Of a DNA stretch of 61,032 nt, positions 17,468 through 27,400 are shown piece by piece. Where the stretch lies: the NCBI RefSeq assembly GCF_002934235.1, contig NZ_PTIS01000016.1:1-61032 (forward strand), in the 5' to 3' direction. Below the pieces are notes generated by a model, which made no database searches, was not told the origin of the DNA, and saw nothing but the letters and a program-made list of their open reading frames with translations. Source of the DNA: Clostridium algidicarnis DSM 15099. GTDB lineage: Bacteria > Bacillota > Clostridia > Clostridiales > Clostridiaceae. Numbering within the stretch: position 1 is the first letter of the stretch; each line of letters starts with the position of its first letter. The position numbers were made by a program, and so were the translations under genes.

Positions 17468-19399
17468 TCACACACTAGCTGCCACTTCTTTTTCCACAAT
17501 TCCTTTTCCATGTTTCTCATTTTCTATCTCATCTTTATACCCTACACTTTTACTTTCGCTTTGTCCTTCTTTTAAGCTAGCTTCCCTATAAGTTGGTACC
17601 ATTTGTTTTATGCCATTTTTTATTTCTTCTATATTGTCATTGTCTAATATAAACTTTAATGAGTTAAGATTTCTCTTTAGCTCTTCTATGTTTGTGTAGG
17701 TTGGTCTTCCTATGAAGATTTTATCGTGGCGTGTTTCTTCTAGCCCTTCTTCTGACATTAGTAGCTCTTCATATAGCTTTTCGCCGGGTCTTAGGCCTGT
17801 TACTTTTATTTCTATATCTTCATTTGGCACAAGTCCTGATAGTTTTATAAGGTCTGTGGCTAAGTCGTATATCTTAATAGGACTTCCCATATCTAGTACA
17901 AAGATTTCTCCGCCTTTTGCATAGGCTCCTGCTTGAATTACTAGCTGTGCTGCCTCTGGTATTAGCATAAAGAATCTTGTTATGTCTTTATGAGTTAATG
18001 TAATTGGTCCACCTTTAGCTATTTGCTTTTTAAATAATGGTATTACTGAGCCGTTGCTACCTAAAACATTTCCAAATCTTACTGCTACGAATTCTGTTTT
18101 ACTTACTTTATTCATGGCTTGTATTATCATTTCACAAATTCTTTTAGATGCTCCCATTACATTAGTAGGGTTTACAGCTTTATCTGTAGATATCATAACG
18201 AATCTTTTTACACCATATTTATCTGCTGTTTCTGCTAAGTTTAATGTGCCAAAAACATTGTTTTTTATAGCTTCTCCTGGGCTTTCTTCCATTAAAGGTA
18301 CGTGCTTATGGGCTGCTGCATTAAATACTATCTCTGGTCTGTATTTGCAAAATATTGTTTCTAACCTTTTTTTATCTCTGATAGATCCTATTAAAACCTT
18401 TAGATTTAGACTAGGATAGTTATATTTTAATTCATTTTGTATATCGTAGGCATTATTTTCATATATATCGAATATTATAAGTTCTTTTGGATTAAAAATT
18501 GCTATCTGCCTGCAAAGCTCTGAGCCTATAGAGCCTCCACCGCCGGTAACCATTACAACTTTATTATGTATGTATTCTGATATTCCTTTATCATCAAGTT
18601 TTACTTGATCTCTACCAAGTAGGTCTTCAACGCTAACATCTCTCATGGTATTTAATTTAGCCTGTCCATTAAGTATTTCGTAAAGTCCTGGTATTATTTG
18701 AAGTTTACATTCTGTTTTTTTACATATATTAATAATTTCTGATTTGTCTTTTTGATTAATGGAAGGTATTGCAATTAGTATTGTATCTATTCTTTCTTCT
18801 TTTGCAATTCTTTCTATATCCTGCCTATTACCCATAACTTTCACACCACATATTCTTTTGCCTATCTTATATGGGCTGTCATCTATAATAGCTATTGGAT
18901 TATATCTTTTTTCTCTTTTTGTAAGCATTTCTTTCATGATCATATTTCCTGCGGATCCTGCCCCTATAACCATTACCCTGTTTCTATTTCTGTTGTGCCT
19001 TATATAAACAGATAGTATCCCTCTTCTATATATCCTAAAGGAAAGCCTAAAGGATAGTGTAAGCGCCATAGCAAGAACTATAGCTATAATATGAATATTT
19101 ATAGGGAAATAATGTCCTATACTTCGGCCATATCCCATAACTAAACATCCAGATATAATATTAGCTGTTACTACTAGCATAAGCTCATCTATACTAGCGT
19201 AGTTCCATAAACTTTCATACAGCTTCATTATATAAAATACAACTATATAAATTAAAGATATTATTATTGCATCTTTTTTAAATGAGTCAAAATAAAGTCT
19301 TGGAATGCCATAGTAAATTAAACTAAATGCTATTATATAGGCTACATTTACAGAAAATACATCCGTTATAACTAAGGCAATCTTTTTTAAATTGCGCAT
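17468..19399 (-). CDS. Membrane-bound UDP-sugar 4,6-dehydratase (PglF/CapD/WbpM family)
   Basis: A 643-residue protein of the long dehydratase family. It has four N-terminal membrane helices (to about residue 120), a first Rossmann domain (MVIGAGSAGNMIMKEM) and a catalytic SDR domain (VMVTGGGGSIGSELCRQ, AAAHKHVPLME, STDKAVNPTNVMGASKR, where Met replaces the usual Tyr as is normal here). The C-terminus is Lys/Glu-rich. The enzyme converts UDP-GlcNAc to its 4-keto-6-deoxy form for diamino or 6-deoxy sugars. It is first in the leftward operon, directly behind the promoter at 19444-19472, and could feed the initiating transferase or the nonulosonate route. Confidence 0.93.
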   Translation of the reverse strand: MRNLKKIALVITDVFSVNVAYIIAFSLIYYGIPRLYFDSFKKDAIIISLIYIVVFYIMKLYESLWNYASIDELMLVVTANIISGCLVMGYGRSIGHYFPINIHIIAIVLAMALTLSFRLSFRIYRRGILSVYIRHNRNRNRVMVIGAGSAGNMIMKEMLTKREKRYNPIAIIDDSPYKIGKRICGVKVMGNRQDIERIAKEERIDTILIAIPSINQKDKSEIINICKKTECKLQIIPGLYEILNGQAKLNTMRDVSVEDLLGRDQVKLDDKGISEYIHNKVVMVTGGGGSIGSELCRQIAIFNPKELIIFDIYENNAYDIQNELKYNYPSLNLKVLIGSIRDKKRLETIFCKYRPEIVFNAAAHKHVPLMEESPGEAIKNNVFGTLNLAETADKYGVKRFVMISTDKAVNPTNVMGASKRICEMIIQAMNKVSKTEFVAVRFGNVLGSNGSVIPLFKKQIAKGGPITLTHKDITRFFMLIPEAAQLVIQAGAYAKGGEIFVLDMGSPIKIYDLATDLIKLSGLVPNEDIEIKVTGLRPGEKLYEELLMSEEGLEETRHDKIFIGRPTYTNIEELKRNLNSLKFILDNDNIEEIKNGIKQMVPTYREASLKEGQSESKSVGYKDEIENEKHGKGIVEKEVAASV

Positions 19400-19443
19400 G
19401 CTCTCTCCCCCACCATGATATGTTTTTATCCTTTTCAGGTTTA

Positions 19444-19472
19444 ATTATAGCATTTTTCAAAAGTTATGTCGA
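19444..19472 (-). promoter_or_regulatory. Sigma-A promoter of the 6-19 kb glycan operon
   Basis: On the minus strand TCGACA (5 of 6) is followed by exactly 17 bases and TATAAT (6 of 6). The start codon of the dehydratase gene lies about 45 bases downstream, behind a GGGGGAGAG ribosome site. Confidence 0.75.
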
Positions 19473-19850
19473 ATTAGTAAACATATCATATTATTATAAA
19501 ATGTGAATTATATTCATCTGTTATAATTCATTTATGATTGATTTTTTTAGATGCTTTTTCACTTCGTTTTTCTTTTATTATAATTTAATTTTGTTTTCTA
19601 CATTTTTCTTAACACCATAGTCACCTTAACCTAATGAATAGTATAATTTCTCCTTTATTTTGTTTTTTTATTTGAATTTTCTTTAATAATCTATTAACAT
19701 TTTGATTTTTCAAATTTCCTATTTTATAAGAATTACATAATTTCCTTCATAAAAGCTACCTTTGTTTGGCGAATCTATGTTTTTATTATATGCTTATATA
19801 ATGTTAACTTTCGGTGAACAATTTTGTTACATTTACATTTTATCACATAA
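19473..19850. other. Gap upstream of glycan operon, nothing identified
   Basis: The 501-base gap between 19399 and 19901 holds the operon promoter at one end and the yihY-type terminator at the other. The T-rich middle has no credible reading frame or RNA fold that I can see. Confidence 0.4.
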
Positions 19851-19876
19851 AAAAAGATCGGAAATAATTCCGATCC
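19851..19876 (-). terminator. Terminator of the YihY-type gene
   Basis: Stem GATCGGAA (19856-19863) and TTCCGATC (19868-19875). On the minus strand it is followed by a run of seven Ts. Confidence 0.85.
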
Positions 19877-19900
19877 ATTTTAAGTGCTAGTTATTAACTC

Positions 19901-20731
19901 TTAATTGATTTTACTTTTCTCTTCCATTAATGCAATTAAGGCATTTATTTCTCCTCCAATGAGGATTATGATAGAACTTAAAAATACCCAGGTCATTAGA
20001 ACTATAACTGCCCCTATACTTCCATAAAATCTAGAAAAATTATTGAAATTATTAACATAGTAGGAAAATCCTAATGATACTCCAATCCAGCTTATAGTTG
20101 TAAATATAGCTCCTGGAATTACCTCTTTCCATGTAAGCCTTCTAGCTGGAGTATATCTATAAAGAACAGCAAATAGAAAGTTAGTTGTAAATATTATTAT
20201 TATATACTTAAGCACTCCCCAGACCCAAGTTATAAAACTTGGACTAAAGTAATCATATTTTAATAAAAAGCCTCTTATTACACCACCAAATACTAAAAGA
20301 ATAAGATTAATTATAATTATTGCTACAATGGTTATGGTAAATAATATGGATATTAATTTCACTTTAATGAACCCTCTTGTTTCATTTTCGTCGTAGGCTT
20401 TGTTTAGACCTTTTATTACAGCACTAAATCCTGCTGAGGCACTCCAAATACTTAAGATCAAACTTAAAGATAGTAGGCTACCATTTTGTGATTCTACAAT
20501 GTCTAGCACTATGCTTGAAACTAAATCATAAACGCTTAAAGGTAAAAATGCTTCTAGAGCCTTTAATACTTGAACACTGTCTAAAGACAAAAATCCAATC
20601 ATAGTAAGTAAAAATATAAGGAAAGGAAAGAATGATAAAACAAGACTATATGCAAGTTGAGATGATAGGGCTACTATCTCATCTTCCTTAAATTTTTTTA
20701 TAAGTCCAAAAAATAATATTCTAGCGTCCAC
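19901..20731 (-). CDS. YihY/virulence factor BrkB family membrane protein
   Basis: A 276-residue integral membrane protein with about six helices, the normal length for YihY/BrkB proteins. Conserved family features are visible: SSQLAYSLVLSFFPFLIFLL near the N-terminus, LILSIWSASAGFSAVIKGLN, and SWIGVSLGFSYYVNNFNNFSRFYGSIGA with GGEINA at the end. The biochemical role of the family is not settled; it was once misassigned as RNase BN. It is monocistronic: its own promoter is at 20790-20818 and a terminator follows at 19851. Confidence 0.9.
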   Translation of the reverse strand: MDARILFFGLIKKFKEDEIVALSSQLAYSLVLSFFPFLIFLLTMIGFLSLDSVQVLKALEAFLPLSVYDLVSSIVLDIVESQNGSLLSLSLILSIWSASAGFSAVIKGLNKAYDENETRGFIKVKLISILFTITIVAIIIINLILLVFGGVIRGFLLKYDYFSPSFITWVWGVLKYIIIIFTTNFLFAVLYRYTPARRLTWKEVIPGAIFTTISWIGVSLGFSYYVNNFNNFSRFYGSIGAVIVLMTWVFLSSIIILIGGEINALIALMEEKSKIN

Positions 20732-20789
20732 ATGATATCCTAAAACTTTTTTCAGTTCATTCCACCCCTTTCTTTTATAACCTTTCTTT

Positions 20790-20818
20790 ATTATATATTC
20801 TATTTAAGTATATTTCAA
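20790..20818 (-). promoter_or_regulatory. Promoter of the YihY-type gene
   Basis: On the minus strand TTGAAA (5 of 6), 17 bases, TATAAT (6 of 6), about 58 bases before the start codon. Confidence 0.7.
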
Positions 20819-20890
20819 ATATAACCTATTATAGAAGTGGATGGTTTCTTAATTAATGGCTTTTATTAGACAAGCTTACTACTGTTTAAA

Positions 20891-20933
20891 ATTAAAAACC
20901 TTGTGGCCTATGAGGTTCCACAAGGTTTTTAAT
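20891..20933. terminator. Strong terminator after the sigma-factor gene
   Basis: Sixteen-base arms ATTAAAAACCTTGTGG and CCACAAGGTTTTTAAT surround an 11-base loop. A/T runs on both flanks make it usable in either direction; the leftward sigma-factor transcript is the one that meets it. Confidence 0.85.
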
Positions 20934-21040
20934 TTTTCTTGCCTATTTATATAATTTAATTAGTTTACATAATTTCTTTCCACTATATATTTTAAATATA
21001 AATGCTGCCTTTTTTATATATTGTGATTTAGGTTAGTTTA

Positions 21041-21619
21041 TTAGTCTATGCATTTTAGCATTTCTTGTCTTAGTTTTTCTATTATCCTATCTTTTCTTTT
21101 AGAAACTAGTGAATAATTAAGTCCTTTAAGCTTTGCATAACTTTTTATTCCGCCGTAACCTTTTGAAAATACCATGTCTATAAGTTCTCTTTCTTCTTTC
21201 TTTAATATCTCTAAAGCCTGAAAAAGGTTCTCCATCTCTTCTTTTCCTATTATATTATCTTCTAAGTTAAACTCATCTTCTATGGTATTTATATACTCCA
21301 CGCCTTCTTTTGATTTTTTATTTAGGCTTGTCTCAAAATTGGCCCTTGACTTTTGCCTTATAATGTAATAATAATTAAACTTAATAGATTGTTTTAAATA
21401 ATATCCGAATTCTACGCCTTTTTCTGGATCATACTTTGTGATAGCTTTAAGTATGGAGTTAAATCCTTCTTGAACTAGGTCCTCAGCATCGTAACCTTTA
21501 ATATAGATGTTTCTAGATAAGCTATACACTAGGGGTGTATACTTCTCTAATAAAGATGTTTTAGCCTCTTCATCTCCGTCTTTAGCTCTTTTAATTATTT
21601 CTTCCATTTCCTTTTCCAT
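21041..21619 (-). CDS. Sigma-70 family RNA polymerase sigma factor (small)
   Basis: A 192-residue protein with sigma region 2 (YDAEDLVQEGFNSILKAITK and KGVEFGYYLKQSIKFNYYYI, covering -10 recognition) and a C-terminal region-4-like helix-turn-helix (SYAKLKGLNYSLVSKRKDRI). There is no region 1.1 or region 3. The size is similar to ECF sigma factors and to the clostridial TcdR/UviA/BotR group, but I cannot place it in that group by eye. No anti-sigma partner is adjacent. It has its own promoter and a strong terminator. Its targets are unknown; the surrounding surface-glycan genes are possible ones. Confidence 0.8.
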   Translation of the reverse strand: MEKEMEEIIKRAKDGDEEAKTSLLEKYTPLVYSLSRNIYIKGYDAEDLVQEGFNSILKAITKYDPEKGVEFGYYLKQSIKFNYYYIIRQKSRANFETSLNKKSKEGVEYINTIEDEFNLEDNIIGKEEMENLFQALEILKKEERELIDMVFSKGYGGIKSYAKLKGLNYSLVSKRKDRIIEKLRQEMLKCID

Positions 21620-21722
21620 TTACTTTTCCTCCTCATATTTTAGATTTTTTACTTTGGTTTTTGTGGAATTAAAAGATTTGGTTACTAAGATGTTTTTGAA
21701 CTTAAGTTCTTTCTGTAAATAT

Positions 21723-21751
21723 AGTATATAAGTATTAAAGTTTATTTGCAA
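21723..21751 (-). promoter_or_regulatory. Candidate promoter of the sigma-factor gene
   Basis: TTGCAA, 17 bases, TATACT on the minus strand, leaving a leader of about 95 bases. The -35 element matches only 4 of 6. Confidence 0.45.
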
Positions 21752-21804
21752 TATATTTCCATAGACTTTTTCTCTTATATTTCGACAGTGTGTTCGCCTC
21801 TTAA

Positions 21805-21854
21805 CTCTAGTAAAAAAAACAAAAAAGGTAAACATACATAATATATGCTTACCC
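21805..21854 (-). terminator. Terminator of the rhamnose locus
   Basis: GGTAAGCATA and TATGTTTACC (minus strand) form an imperfect hairpin with an AT loop, followed by a T-rich run. It lies 63 bases after the rfbD stop. Confidence 0.75.
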
Positions 21855-21916
21855 TCTTAAAGTTACCCAAATTATTCTTTTGATTTGCTTATTCCTGAAA
21901 CTAGTACTGTTCCTGT

Positions 21917-22792
21917 TTATATTTCTTTTATAAACTTTTGTAAAGCCTCTTTCCAATCTCGCATATTGTCTCCTATGGTGTTTCTTAACATCATATTATC
22001 AAGAGCGGAGTAGGCTGGTCTTTTGGCTGCTCGGTCTAAGTTTTCTGAGGTTATAGGGTCTACTGTACAATTTATATTTGAATATTTTACAATGGCTTTT
22101 GCAAAGTCGTACCAACTACACTCTCCACTTCCGGTGCAATGGTATATTCCGTATTCTTCTGTCACTGCTATGGCTAGTATATGATGGACCAAATCCTCTG
22201 CATAGGTAGGATTCCCTCTTTGATCATTAACTACTTTTAGTTGACCTTTTTCTTTAGCTGCCTTTATTATGGTTTTAACAAAGTTATTACCATTAAATCC
22301 ATATAACCAAGAAGTCCTTAGTATAAAGTATTTAGAAGAAAATTCTCTTACATAACTTTCACCTAATAATTTAGACTTACCATATACACTAACAGGGTTT
22401 GTTATATCGTATTCTCTGTAGGGGCTAGTACCATTTCCTTCAAATACATAGTCTGTAGATATATGTACTAGTTTAGAGTCTATTATTTCTGATACAATAG
22501 CAAGATTTCTCGCTCCAATTGAATTTATCTTAAAGGCTAAATCCTTCTGTTTTTCGCAGCTATCTACATTAGTATAAGCTGCACAGTTAATTATTAAATT
22601 TGGTTTTATCCCTTTTATAACAGTTTTACACTGATTTAAATTAGTTATATCAAGGTCTTCTACATCAAAAGCAAAGATTTCAGCTTTATCATATATACTA
22701 TCTATCTTCCCAATATCCGATGTGCCTTTATTAAGCACATTAATAATTTGGCTTCCTAGTTGACCTTTTGCTCCTGTTATTAAAATTTTCAT
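21917..22792 (-). CDS. rfbD: dTDP-4-dehydrorhamnose reductase
   Basis: RfbD reduces dTDP-4-keto-L-rhamnose to dTDP-L-rhamnose with NAD(P)H, the last step of the pathway. The 291-residue protein shows the SDR motif ITGAKGQLGSQI, NCAAYTNVDSCE, STDYVFEGNG, PVSVYGKSKLLGE (YxxxK) and RTSWLYG, all typical of RmlD. It lies at the far end of the leftward locus, separated from rfbA, B and C by the flippase and amidase genes. All four steps from glucose-1-phosphate are therefore encoded between 21.9 and 31 kb. Confidence 0.95.
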   Translation of the reverse strand: MKILITGAKGQLGSQIINVLNKGTSDIGKIDSIYDKAEIFAFDVEDLDITNLNQCKTVIKGIKPNLIINCAAYTNVDSCEKQKDLAFKINSIGARNLAIVSEIIDSKLVHISTDYVFEGNGTSPYREYDITNPVSVYGKSKLLGESYVREFSSKYFILRTSWLYGFNGNNFVKTIIKAAKEKGQLKVVNDQRGNPTYAEDLVHHILAIAVTEEYGIYHCTGSGECSWYDFAKAIVKYSNINCTVDPITSENLDRAAKRPAYSALDNMMLRNTIGDNMRDWKEALQKFIKEI

Positions 22793-22840
22793 ATAGTGTA
22801 CTTCCCCCTTATATCTTTAGTTATAATATTAAGTTTTAGT

Positions 22841-24304
22841 CTATCTTTTAAACTTTCCTTTAATTTTAGGTAAGAATCTATTAATTGCTGTATTCCAAAT
22901 CTCATCCTTTGTAATAAATAGGCAGAATGTATAAACAATCCCTGAAGTGAATATTATGGCTACAATATAAATGTACATATTCGATATTAAAGATTTATAT
23001 ATAAAGGATATTGGTAAAAATGTTAAGGCGTATAAAAAATATCTAAAGTTTTTAAACTTAAATAAATTAAACTTTATATTTAAAACTTTCCTTGTGTAAA
23101 TATACTGGGTCATGACTAATATATAGCTACTTACAGTAGTGGTTGCTATTGCTGTGACTTCATTAAACACATTAAACTTTAAGAGTAAATAGTTTAATAT
23201 AAGGTTTATAAATCCTGCCATAAATATCATAGGTACTAATTGTTTTTCTCTTCTATTTACGTACATAACTTGATTTGTTAATATAGCTTCCATGCCTAGA
23301 GATACCATGTACACGCAAAAAATCTTAAGTACTGGTCCCCCTCCTGCATATTCACCTCCACCAAATAATACAAATATCTCCTCTGCAAGGACAAACATTC
23401 CTAAGGCCACAGGAAACAAAAATGCAAATAGTGTCTGGGTTATTTTGTTTAAAAGGTTTATGTACTTTTCATGATCTTTGCTTGCTATAATATTTGAAAG
23501 TCTTGGTATTGTAACAAATACTACGGAAAGCACCAAAGCATTTATTATACTCATAACATTGTGAGCCACCCCATAATATGCAACAGAAACTTCACCTACA
23601 TAGTGAGCTAACATTACCTTATCTAACTGAGTGTATAAAACATTTCCATTAGACATTACTATAACTAGAAGTAAAAATTTAATATGTCTTTTTATCTTTA
23701 TATTACTAAAGTCGAATCCGATACCCTTTTTTATATAAATATAACTTATTATATTGTTTAAAAATGTTGAAAAAGTAGTTAAAAACACATAAATTAAGAA
23801 GTCTTCTGAAGACTTTACTGTAAGAAATAAAAGTGCTGCATAAACAAGCCTTACTATTATGGTCTTCAAGGTTATAAAACCATAATTCTCTAAAGCCTCA
23901 TTTGCCCACTCAATATAAAATATATTAGAAATCATGTTAAGTGCTAGTATAAGATGCACTGGAAATACTGGTGTACCCCTATATAAAGTATAATTAAATA
24001 CTATGTAAGCTATAATAGTTACTATATTTGAAATTAATCCTATTACAAAAAAGCTTGTGAAAAGTTGAGACATCTTTTTCTTGTTATCTCTTACCTTACT
24101 AAGCTCTCTAATGGCATAATTGTATATACCAAAACCTGCAAATATAAAGAAATAGTTAAATATAGTGTAGGCCGCAGTATATCTACCTATTAGCTCTTTT
24201 GTCATTACTCTATAGGTATAGGTTGCTATAATAATTGGCATTATTATATTAAATATATTAAGTAACACTTTGTATAAAGCATTTTTAGCTATTGATTTAC
24301 TCAT
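22841..24304 (-). CDS. Oligosaccharide flippase family protein (second Wzx)
   Basis: A 487-residue protein with about 14 membrane helices. It opens SKSIAKNALYKVLLNIFNIIM and continues RVMTKELIGRYTAAYTIFNY, the pattern of Gram-positive Wzx/RfbX proteins. HYVGEVSVAYYGVAHN and the LFGGGEYAGGGPVLKIF segment also fit. It probably exports a lipid-linked, rhamnose-containing unit, since it sits between rfbD and the other rfb genes. It differs clearly from the flippase at 5966-7396, so two separate polymers are likely exported. Confidence 0.9.
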   Translation of the reverse strand: MSKSIAKNALYKVLLNIFNIIMPIIIATYTYRVMTKELIGRYTAAYTIFNYFFIFAGFGIYNYAIRELSKVRDNKKKMSQLFTSFFVIGLISNIVTIIAYIVFNYTLYRGTPVFPVHLILALNMISNIFYIEWANEALENYGFITLKTIIVRLVYAALLFLTVKSSEDFLIYVFLTTFSTFLNNIISYIYIKKGIGFDFSNIKIKRHIKFLLLVIVMSNGNVLYTQLDKVMLAHYVGEVSVAYYGVAHNVMSIINALVLSVVFVTIPRLSNIIASKDHEKYINLLNKITQTLFAFLFPVALGMFVLAEEIFVLFGGGEYAGGGPVLKIFCVYMVSLGMEAILTNQVMYVNRREKQLVPMIFMAGFINLILNYLLLKFNVFNEVTAIATTTVSSYILVMTQYIYTRKVLNIKFNLFKFKNFRYFLYALTFLPISFIYKSLISNMYIYIVAIIFTSGIVYTFCLFITKDEIWNTAINRFLPKIKGKFKR

Positions 24305-24435
24305 AAATTTTTACTTCTCTTTTCTTTATTTTATAAATTTAAGTCTTACTTATTATATATTATAGTTTCATCTTTATCAACCATCTCAATTAATACATAA
24401 TATATATATCGTATTGGGATTCATTGTCACATTTT

Positions 24436-24487
24436 CAGAGGTAATCCCAATAAAAGGGATCACCTCTGAGGTGCTCCCTTTTATTGG
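24436..24487 (-). promoter_or_regulatory. Two mutually exclusive hairpins after the amidase gene
   Basis: Hairpin A pairs 24436-24448 with 24456-24468 (12 of 13 positions, 7-base loop). Hairpin B pairs 24447-24465 with 24469-24487 (18 of 19 positions, 3-base loop). The right arm of A is inside B, so only one can form at a time. Neither is followed by a T tract on the minus strand. The pair lies directly after the amidase stop and before the flippase gene, where it could adjust readthrough, RNA processing or stability. Confidence 0.55.
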
Positions 24488-24491
24488 TTAT

Positions 24492-27400
24492 TTATTTTAA
24501 TGTTCTTTTTACTTCTCTTGCAATATTATTTGCAAGTTCTTTTTGATTATTAGGATTTGATGCCCTTCTTGCATCTTCTAGGTTTGATATAAACCCACAT
24601 TCAACAAGAACTGCTGGCATATTTGTTTCTCTTGTAACTCCAAGTCCTCTATCATGTTCTCTTCTATTGTAGTATCCCATGTTGCTTGAAACGCCATTCA
24701 CAATATTTCTAGCAAGTTCTCTTCCTTTTATTGCTTCTTGTGTAGGGGTTAAATCCATTTGGAAGTCATACCAACCATATCCATTTGGATCTACACCCTT
24801 TACTATATCCACATTATCAAGGCCTGGCTTAAAGGAACTATAAAAAGTTGATACTCCTTTAGCATTAGAATCTGAACTGCTATCGTGATGAATACTTATA
24901 AACGCTTCTGCATTTAAATTGTTTGCTATGGTATATCTATTTGCTATGCTTGTATTTAAGTTATCATAAAGGAAGTCTAAAGGTCCCCTAGTCAAATAAA
25001 CTGTATATCCTTCGTTTTCTAAGCTTTCTTTAAGTTTCATTGATACTTGCATATTAAGATCAGTTTCTGAATATCTTATCCCACCTATATTGGAAACCGC
25101 TCCATAGTCGCCACCATGATTATGACCTGGATCTACTACTATTACTCTATTTTGCTTTATTGTAAAATTAATTGTTCTCGAGTCTACAGTTCCATCATTG
25201 GATAATGCTTTTACTTCGATTTTATGATAGCCCTGTGACAATTTATCTATGTCCCTTAACTCGTACTCATATCCAGAAAACAAAGTATTTTCATATTCTT
25301 TAAAGGCATTTTGAACATCTGGTCTTATTTTGCCTATGGATACGTTACTTTGAGGTACACCATCTAACTCAATTTTTAATTCTTTAATTCCTGAATCACT
25401 TATAGCCCAACCTCTAAACATTATATTAGTTTCACCATAGAGGTTATCATTATTTTGAAAGGGTGCCTCTAAATACATCTTTGCATCTAATTTAATTAAA
25501 TTAAAAGAATTAACTTTTTCAATCTTGTTATTTTTATTATCAGTAACTACAACCTTTACTTCATGATTACCAGCCTTTAGATTGTCAGTATTGAACTTAT
25601 AACTAAATCCACAATTTTCTCCCACAGGATATCCTGGAAATAAATTATCTGCATCTGATCTTTTACTCCCATATTTAGAATTACCCACCTTAACTTTATC
25701 TATATATACCTCAACAGATTTTATATCATTTTGCGAAAGAGCCCAACCATTTACATCAATTGTTCTACCCTTTATATCTCCTAAAGGATTATCCAACCAG
25801 CCTCTCAATTCATCTGAAAAGATTTCAAAAGATTTGGTTTTAATATCTGTACTTCCATCATTTCCTATACACTCAATTTTAACTTCGTGGTTTCCTATGC
25901 TAAGGTTAGACACATCATAATCTAGTGTATATCCTGACTCCTCTGTATACTTATATTTAGGAAAAACTGCTTTAACATCAGGTCTATTCAACCCATACTT
26001 AGCATTTCCAATATACTTACCATCTATAAAGACCTTCACCTTTTGGATACCAGAATCATTTAGTGACCATCCATATATATTTAATTTTTCTTTTTTCATA
26101 ACTCTTATTTCTGGAGAATCAATGTAGCTTAGCGGTTCAAGTTTTTTCATACTTATTTTTTTACTAACCTTTGTAGAGCTACCATCTTGCCCTACAGCCT
26201 CAACTGTTACTTTATGCTCTCCACGCTTAACGTTATTTGTAAATAACTTTATTTGGTATCCACTTGAAGCACCTTTTGAGTATAAAGGAAATACTTCATT
26301 AACATCTGGCCTACTTAACCCATATTCTGCATCTCCAGCGTAAATATCATCTATAAAAACTTTAACTTGTTTAACCCCTGAAGGATTTAGAGCCCATCCT
26401 CTAACAATCATTTGCTCAAAGATCTCTTCACCCTCTGATGGATCATCTATATACATCTTGTTACTAAGTCTAACTACTTCAATCTTTCTTATCATGGTTA
26501 AACTTTCACCATTATTCGCAATAGACTTAACTAAAATTATATGTGTTCCTGGAGGTATATTCTCATTTATCTCCAGTGCATACCCTGAATTATCTGAACC
26601 TGCATACCCCTTAAATACCTTAGTAACATCTGGTCTAGGTAAATTCATATTAGCATTACCTAAGAGCTTTCCATCTAAATAAACTTCTACATTTTTAATA
26701 CCACTTTTATTTAAAGCCCATCCGTTTACTAATATCTTTGAATTTCCAAATATACCTTCTGGACTATTTATATCCATCATATGGTTTGCTTTTGCTATGT
26801 TAATTTCTTTACTTATTTCTTTCTTTGTTCCATCATTAGCCTTTGAAACTACCTTTATTACATTTTTTCCAGTGTTAAGCTTTAAGTTATCTATCGAATA
26901 TTCATAGCCTGAATTTCCTGCATTTGTATATTCGGGATAATCCTTTAGAGCTTCCCTACTTTCTAATCCAAGCTTAGCATTTCCCAGTAAGGAATTATTT
27001 AAAAACACTTCAACTTCTTTAATATCTGATGAATCTAAAGCTATACCTTTTATTTCTAATGGGTCAAATCCATAAACGTTATCATCTAGATTAGTTTCTA
27101 ATGTTACTATATGTTCTAATTTTTTAATTGAAATAACTTTTTCTTCGTAGATACTATTCCCAAAAGTATCTATAGCCTCTACTTTTATAGTATAGTTACC
27201 TGGTTCTATAAGTTTAGTATCTAAATCAAATTTGTATCCTGATTTATCTTCACTTGGATATCCAGGAAAAACCTTATTTACATCTGGTCTATATGTCCCA
27301 TATTCAGCGTTTCCCATATGTTTATTATCTAAATAAACATTTATGTTCTTTATATTTTTCCCTGATACTGCCCATCCTGATAAACTAAGTTTATTTTTAG

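Noticed and set aside
21620-21835. A 71-codon minus-strand frame before the sigma factor gene
   Set aside because: It begins inside the rhamnose-locus terminator T tract and covers the sigma-factor promoter and leader; composition is not protein-like.
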